In this document: in pieces, positions 40,853 to 64,000 of the stretch | Layout: each line of letters opens with the position of its first letter | Position numbering within the stretch: the stretch's first letter is position 1 | Assembly (NCBI RefSeq): GCF_910592395.1 | Contig: NC_088319.1 | Coordinates: 9,980,001-10,044,000, forward strand | Direction of reading: 5' to 3' | DNA: 64,000 bases | Origin: Lineus longissimus | Lineage: Eukaryota > Nemertea > Pilidiophora > Heteronemertea > Lineidae | The notes under the pieces: generated by a model | Seen by the model: the letters and a program-made list of their open reading frames with translations, nothing else | Database searches by the model: none | Told to the model about the DNA's origin: nothing | Made by a program: the position numbers and the translations under genes

Positions 40853-42071
40853 GCACACACCATTGAATGAGTTGGGAAAGAAACAAAGAGGACACATTTT
40901 GAATAAAAATCATATTTATTATGATTTCGTTATCATACAATGCATACTAAACATAGCGACACTGCCATCTGTATGTTATCATTAGAGCAAAAGTAGACCA
41001 AATCATGGCTACCATGCCTTTCATGATGATCACAATAAATTTCTAAGATGTGACAATGATCACTCCCCTTTTCACATTAGACTACTGTGGCAAAAATGGT
41101 ATTTATACCTTTATATTTGTTGAAATTCAAAAAGCAAGTAAATGGTGAAAAGAAAACTGGTAGTTCACCATGGAAATGTTTTGATAATCAACAAAATTGG
41201 ACAGAAGCTGACATTTCAACTATTTTCAGCCAACTGGCAGAAAAATCTCAAAACACTATTGCCAAATTAGCGAAATTCATAATTAATTTTTTCATCAAAT
41301 AATTTCTTTACATCTGTAGTCAGACTTGCCACACCAAATATCTTTTCAATACCTCTCCAAATATGCAATTGACAGTTAAAAACATACTCGCGTCTAATTG
41401 ATAGGTCTGGATCCTCCAACCTATGAATATTCAATGGTGGTCTTGTCTCCGACACAATGAGGAACCTGCAGAACTAAAAATCCAGATGGCAGCACCAGTA
41501 CTAAAAGGTACACTTCCAGTGCTTTTCCATTAAAATTAAGTTTTGTTGATTTTCTCCCTAAAACTAATCAAAATAGAATTATGGACCAATAAAACAACAT
41601 TTTTGGTGCTACTTCCCCATGTAGAGTAATTAAGGGATGAAATATACAATAATCATTAACCCGGGAAATGGCTTTCTCATTCATGTCATTACAAGCATGG
41701 TCCACTTGCCTGCAGGGACCCCTATTGGCAGGTTTTGTTGTACAGGTTCCTCATCAGATCACATGACCAGGAGACTTCTCTTCGACATTATTCAATTACT
41801 GCTGTCCACTGCATCATTTGGACAATGACATAATGTTGTGCATTATGTGATAGGTCACAGTACACAGTGGTATGATGCTATCGAACTGGTGGAGTTTCGG
41901 TCTACCGTACCACGGGTTATAGCACAGTGAAATGGTTAACATCAACACTGGTTTTACCCAGTGGTTTGTTGTGCTCCATCTGGGGACTTGATGTTGAGAA
42001 ATAAAGAAGATGGTGGGAGGCGGTGTTTGAATGATATATTATAGTTTGGTTCAAGATGTTCAGAAATATTG

Positions 42072-42415
42072 CATATCCCTCCCATTGGCTCACCGTAGGG
42101 GAGTCTATACAATACCGCAGCGTCCGTTGTTGTCTGTATCCTGTTTCAAAAACAGTGGCACGTTTCTTAACCGCTAGAGCTATGAACTTGAAACTTTGTT
42201 AACAGGACGCCCCAGGTCAGGTTACCTCTGAAATGAATTTCGGTCGGATCTGATTCTTGACTTGGCCACCAGGGGGCCAGAAGTGGAAACCTAAAAAGTT
42301 TGATATCTTTCTTATGAGTGACTCGTTTTTCGATAAAATTTTGTTCCTTAACCAGGATGAATTCCTAACCACCAAATATCTAGATACGGTGAGCACAATT
42401 GCCCCTGGCTGTTTC
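42072..42415 (+). mobile_element. Tandem-core repeat element, one-unit degraded copy
   Basis: Contains GGCTCACCGTAGGGGAGTCT, one core unit (GGCACGTTTCTTAACCGC, GGCCACCAGGGGGCC) and the far end GGTGAGCACAATTGCCCCTGG. Confidence 0.6.
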
Positions 42416-42472
42416 AATTTTATATTTTCAAACTGATCGTTGCATCATCAGTCATGTCCCAGCTTTTCAATA

Positions 42473-43254
42473 CAGTAGAACCTCCCTTGGCGGACACCTC
42501 TGCCAGGCGGACACCTCTACATTACGGACACGTTTTTCTAAGTCATTTCCAATAACAAAAACCTCTGTACGGCGGACACCTATCTACTCCGAATTGCGGA
42601 CAGGGCGATGGCCAATTTTTGGTCCAATTCCCTCCCAATTACGGACAGTAGGCAAAAACAATGGTTTCCCACGTGCGCTTGGAGAGTCGAGTAGGCCCGA
42701 CAGGTGTGATTTTTGCATAATTAATCAACGTAATTACCCCATGGCATTGTGTTTTTGTATCCTAATTAAGCCGCAGCATTTGTTTACTCATCTTTTCAAC
42801 TAATCACATCGGCCTATTGTGTCCACGGACACTCATAAATCCACGCGGTTTTGTCAGTGTTGCGGCGAATATGCGTTAGTAGAGAAATTAGAAAAAATTA
42901 ATTATTAATCAAAGGTGGCTGATGGACAGAAATTATGGTGTTTTTTCACACATTATGACATGTCGAGGAGATTTTGCAATAAAAGGGGCACCTTTTACTA
43001 GAGAGATTATTCACTCTCTGAGTTCCAAAGTAGCTCGGGTCATTCAAAGCAACATCACAAGCAAATACCGATCAGCCAACAGGTTTAAAGTTTCTACGCT
43101 AGATGTCGACACAAGAGAAAACCAAGACCTGCAAGGCGGGAACTTCAAATCCACCTATCGGACGATTTGGCATAACCTCTCTATTGCGGATACCTCTCTA
43201 TTGCGGACACCTGGGCCCAGTCCCATGGGTGTCCGCAATAGAGAGGTTGTACTG
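42473..43254. mobile_element. pogo/Tigger-type non-autonomous element, copy 3, 782 bp
   Basis: TA-CAGTAGAACCTCCCTTGG at the left and GAGAGGTTGTACTG-TA at the right, with many short GCGGACACCTCT motifs in both arms. The long interior carries an open frame (42922-43335 reads past its end) with no recognisable domain. Confidence 0.75.
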
Positions 43255-43986
43255 TACATTCAAAAAAAGTTCCGACCACAACCACTCCAGAAAAAGGCCC
43301 AATGTTACAGCATAGGAAAGTTTACTACACTATAATTTGCACAGGGTTTTCAAGCCATTGAACAAATGTCATGATAAATTACGTAGCACAAGCTCCAGAC
43401 GCTCTGATGCACGTAGCCTCATCATGATGTGCCGTGGTTGACACATGCATTTAGCATAGGGGCTCGTATCCTGCACAAAGTTGTCATTTCCTGGAACAGT
43501 TGTGGTAGGAATGAATCTTTTGAATGGATTTAAACACTGGGACATGATGTAACAATCAATTTGAGGTAGGTTTGATGAAAATCCAAGAGCAATTGTGAAA
43601 ATGAGAGCAGTATGCAACATTTCTGAACATCTTGAACCAAGCTATAATCATTCAATGGGAGATGGCCCAGAGAGCCACTCACCACTGAAAAAATGTAGTA
43701 AACACTTCTATTTACATGTAGTACACACTTTTAAAAAACTTAAATAAAAAGTTCTAATGGTGCAGAATTCATGATGTTGTGATGAAAGTATCACTTGTAA
43801 TAAATAAGTATCCAGGTATAATTAGATCAGAGTTAAAGAAATTCATCTATCTTAAATCCAAAGGAGAAACAAATAAATTCATAATTCATACTTATGCCCT
43901 CTACCTAAAAAAACCTTATCTTCCCCTGAACAGGCATAATGTACAATGCAACGCTTCAAGAACCTTCAACAATATCAGCAGCCAGC

Positions 43987-44474
43987 CGGTTATACTAATT
44001 CCCGACCTACCCCGACATTTACCGACTTGCGGAAAATGTTGCCAAAATATAGTGTATTAATCATCAGAATATTTATATTTGTACTGTTTACATACATATA
44101 CAGCACGTCTGTTAATTTCAAGACTTTTGAACGATGCTAAGTTGAGCAAAGCAACTCCAATGATTACATCTATTTACCGACCGCAAGGCCGAACATGAGC
44201 ATATGCGCTATGCATGTACAGTTTACAAGAAGCGACAACCACAACTAACAAAGATTACCGACCTGCAGAAAATAATTGCGGTTGGTAAATAGATGTAATT
44301 ATTGGAGTTGATTTGCTCAACTTAGCATCGTTCAAAAGTCTTGAAATTAACAGACGTGCTGTATAGGTACAAATATAAATATTCTGATGATTAATACACT
44401 ATATTTTGGCAGCATTTTCCGCAAGTCGGTAAATGTCGGGAAAAGTCGGGGTAGGTCGGGAATTAGTATGACCC
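43987..44474. mobile_element. 488-bp foldback element with 9-bp target duplication
   Basis: The arms of about 200 bp include ATACTAATTCCCGACC, ATAGTGTATTAATCATCAG and TTTTGAACGATGCTAAGTTG on both sides. GCAGCCAGC abuts both ends (43978-43986 and 44475-44483). No coding sequence. It lies between HSD and mitofusin. Confidence 0.88.
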
Positions 44475-44483
44475 GCAGCCAGC

Positions 44484-46105
44484 AACTATTTAGACATTTC
44501 ATTGTTTTAGTCGACAATTCACACATGTGTCTATAAAGATGAACTAGCCTGAACCGATCTATGTACAACACGTGTAGGCGTGTCATTTTAGTACAAGCTC
44601 GAGACATCTTTTAAGCCCTTTAAGCTTAGTCTTAGCTACTTCTGGTAAAGTTCATTAAGGGGAAGTTCGAGAAGTGTGTCATTTTTCTCATCTAGTACAA
44701 ATACTACAACTTTTGCAAATAAATCTGAAATAAGGAAACATAGCACCACTTGTCAACTATGAGGCAGTTTTAACTAGCACTATCTGTCTTAAATCAACAT
44801 GATACAGCGGTAAACCAAAAAAATTTGAAGTGGTCTTTTAACACAATACTAACAACGAGAATCAATGAACATAATTAGAATAGATTCTCCACACATAAAA
44901 TTTATACATCACATGGACATTTTGATGTAAACAATAATTTCAATACCAGAATTTTTTTCAAATGTTTGGGAAATCACCTCAACAACATCAAAGTGTTCAA
45001 TTTTGGCTAAGGGGCTGGGTGCTTAAGAAACCATCCCTTGGATTGTGATTGTGGCAAAACCTACCAGGGCAATTTTCTGAAACTCGCATGGATGACACTA
45101 TGGCCCAAAACATCACTTATGGTAAAACAATGAATTGAAATTGACCTGATCAATTTCTTTTGTCTAGCTTCGAACCAAGAAACAATGGGTAAATAGTGGG
45201 AGCTTTGCATTTTTAGACATTCAACAAGAATCGCCATGACAAACTCCTCAAGAGAGTGAACAAAATATTAAACCTTTCCTATAGAAACGGTCTCAAAAAG
45301 CATTATCAAAACTTTGTGTGATGATAATTATTTGTTTTCAAATGACTATTTTGAAGTATTGGATGTTGCAAAACATATGAAAGTTCAGTTGCTAAAACGA
45401 CTATGTGCATTTTTTGTTGCACTGTAGAACATCCCTTCATGAGGAAGAGGAACTATCATATGTACAATTATTTACATGTTAGTGACGCAAGCTGCAACTG
45501 GCAATACTCTCCATCATTTAAATTCCTATTTTTGCATAATATTTTGCTTCTCTGTCTTATGCGAAGAGTAAGACAGCAGTATTTCATTTCATAATAAATG
45601 TATTTCATGTAACAGAAGAGAGTGACCATGATTCTTCACAATAATAAATAGGCATGCGACTGGTCTCATCTTAGAACAGTGTTACCTACTAAATACTGTA
45701 TGTACACTGTACATAAACACACTAATATTTTTTCAGGACATCAACCCGACCATCACAAAAGTCTATCGATACCCACAGGCAGCACTTTGAACACAATAAC
45801 TGTTAGCGACACTAACCAGATAGCAGGCCAACCAGATCAGCGATCATTTGATACTGTCGGATGTCTACCCGAACATAAACAGATGCCGAAAGATCACATA
45901 ATGCCGTCATCCTTTACATTCTTGGCTGCATTTAAAAAAACTTCCTCCACCAAGTGGTTTTCCCATAGATTTTGACTTCAACATTTTTGGACAATTTCTA
46001 TCACAACAGATGTTGCCATGGAGATATGCTTGGAAACAGATGTTGCCATGGAGATACGCTTAGAAACAGATGTCGCCATGGAAACATAATCAAACAGCTT
46101 CCTCA
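44484..46105. other. Intergenic region and mitofusin 3' UTR
   Basis: Nothing recognisable except the 30-bp repeat next to the mitofusin stop. Confidence 0.55.
46006..46088. repeat. 30-bp tandem repeat in mitofusin 3' UTR
   Basis: ACAGATGTTGCCATGGAGAT recurs at 46006, 46036 and 46066 (last copy partial). It ends about 18 bp after the mitofusin stop codon on the transcribed minus strand. Confidence 0.9.
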
Positions 46106-62872
<16,767 letters not shown>

Positions 62873-64000
62873 TAAACAGCACTAGCAAGCCTTAAAATTA
62901 AAATGAGACAAAAATTTGCACCTGGTGTTGGCCAAACAAAATAGGGGCAGGGTTCTTTTAAAAAAAACATTTCGTTGGTGGGAGACGCCTGAGCCGCACA
63001 TTTCACTTGATGACCGATGAATGATAAAGATAGACAAGTGAGCTGCCAAAGATCACACAGAACTTCAACGTCAGAAGATAACCAAATGATTCCTTTTTTG
63101 TAGATTTGACAACACCGGAAAGAGGAAAGCACATACTTTGACACTTGTACTTTCCTGGGTCACTTTCCCATTCCCATTCCAAAAGTTCCAGGGACAGGGT
63201 CCAGGGAGTGAAACGACTACAATATGGCCCGGAAGTTGCGGTGGTACGTTTTGAGTATAGTCCCGTGCATACCGGCTATGACCTGTTAAGCATATCACCT
63301 TCAAAGAAAACACTGCGTGTTTCTTTGAAGGTATATACACTGCGTTTTTCTTTGAAGGTATACACAGCGTTTTTCTTCGAAGTCATAGCCGGTATGCGTG
63401 TGACTATACTTAAAACGTACCACCGTAACTTCCGGGCCAACTTCTTAAGTCTCGTATCTGGAGCGAAACGCCTCTGATTTGGAGTGGAACGATTGGGGAT
63501 GAAAATGTCAGGGGGTGAAAAGGTCAGGGAGCAAAACGACCGGATACCAGCCGAAACTGATGGGGTAGTGACATGACATGCACTGCACTGGCGGGTCATA
63601 CTAAACAGCGTCCACCAGCTTTAAAAGCATATTTAAGGTCATCGAAATAGGGTCTAGTGGTCATGAACGAAATAAGCGGGACATTTTCCAAATTTCCTGA
63701 ACGTTTCATTTACCAGCGTCGACCAGCCAGTCGGCGGCCATGTTGGATTTGACTTGGATGTTGGGAGGAAATGATAGGGCTTCCTGCAACACCTCCCTAA
63801 GTTATTGCACCCGGCCAAATATCGTGAAATTTTGAGGAAATGTGTTTTATGGTGTAGGCCTACTAATAAAACTTATTTCGTTTATGGCTACTGGCTTTTG
63901 TTTTGATCACTGTTTACCCCAGGCTTTTTACCTGGACGCTGTTTAGGATGGCCGGCACTGGCCACTGTGCATGCATGATGATGACGATGAAGATGACATG
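62873..64000. other. Upstream region of mitofusin
   Basis: Contains the 213-bp palindrome. GGCGGCCATGTTGG near 63733 resembles a YY1 site and may mark a promoter or 5' UTR exon. A plausible 3' splice site (TTTTAAG) lies about 20 bp before the start codon on the minus strand, suggesting a separate 5' UTR exon. Confidence 0.4.
63226..63438. mobile_element. 213-bp palindromic element upstream of mitofusin
   Basis: GGCCCGGAAGTTGCGGTGG and its inverse ending GGCC at 63438, arms about 57 bp. The loop holds three copies of TTTCTTTGAAGGTATA-like words. It lies 350-570 bp upstream of the mitofusin start codon. No target duplication recognised. Confidence 0.75.

Noticed and set aside
42922-43335. 137-residue open frame in the pogo-type element
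   Set aside because: Spans the element's right end into flanking DNA and shows no transposase motif.

Overview
The window is animal nuclear DNA. It holds four spliced protein genes with short exons and GT-AG introns, in a sea of inverted-repeat transposons, microsatellites and tandem repeats. Base texture (frequent AGGCCTA and TACATGTA words) and an 11-beta-HSD1-like gene suggest an invertebrate deuterostome (echinoderm, hemichordate or cephalochordate). A lophotrochozoan cannot be excluded, and I cannot name the species.

Layout, left to right: (1) 3860-5110, plus: the last three coding exons of a swiprosin (EFHD1/EFHD2) gene; its first exon must lie left of the window. (2) 17185-25197, minus: a complete 7-exon mitochondrial pyrimidine-nucleotide carrier of the SLC25A33/SLC25A36 type (341 residues). 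(3) 31884-35054, plus: a complete 6-exon short-chain dehydrogenase of the 11-beta-hydroxysteroid dehydrogenase 1 type (311 residues). (4) 46106-62872, minus: a complete mitofusin (15 coding exons used, 775 residues). All exon junctions in genes 2-4 were placed by hand and the exon lengths add up to open frames. Genes 1/2 and 3/4 are convergent; 2/3 are divergent, with 6.7 kb between their start codons filled almost wholly by mobile elements. Swiprosin, the SLC25A33/36 carrier and mitofusin also lie together on human 1p36 (EFHD2, SLC25A33, MFN2), so this is probably an old linkage group. Two of the four products act at mitochondria.

The most interesting result is in mitofusin. Two homologous 103-bp exons (54681-54783 and 56266-56368) have the same length and phase and compete for the same place in the stalk, so they look like mutually exclusive exons. 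Including both would break the frame.

The second theme is mobile DNA. There is a broken pogo/Tigger-like transposon with its own inverted repeats (35201-37420). Three unrelated inverted-repeat elements are each flanked by a perfect 9-bp target duplication (28404-29346, 29651-31695, 43987-44474). A 957-bp near-perfect palindrome (38645-39601) sits inside another foldback element. A family with ~300-bp tandem core units, terminal hairpins and a GAC microsatellite has four copies. There are also pogo-type, TTAA-type, Harbinger-like and hAT-like MITEs, a tRNA-derived SINE and a 62-bp minisatellite.
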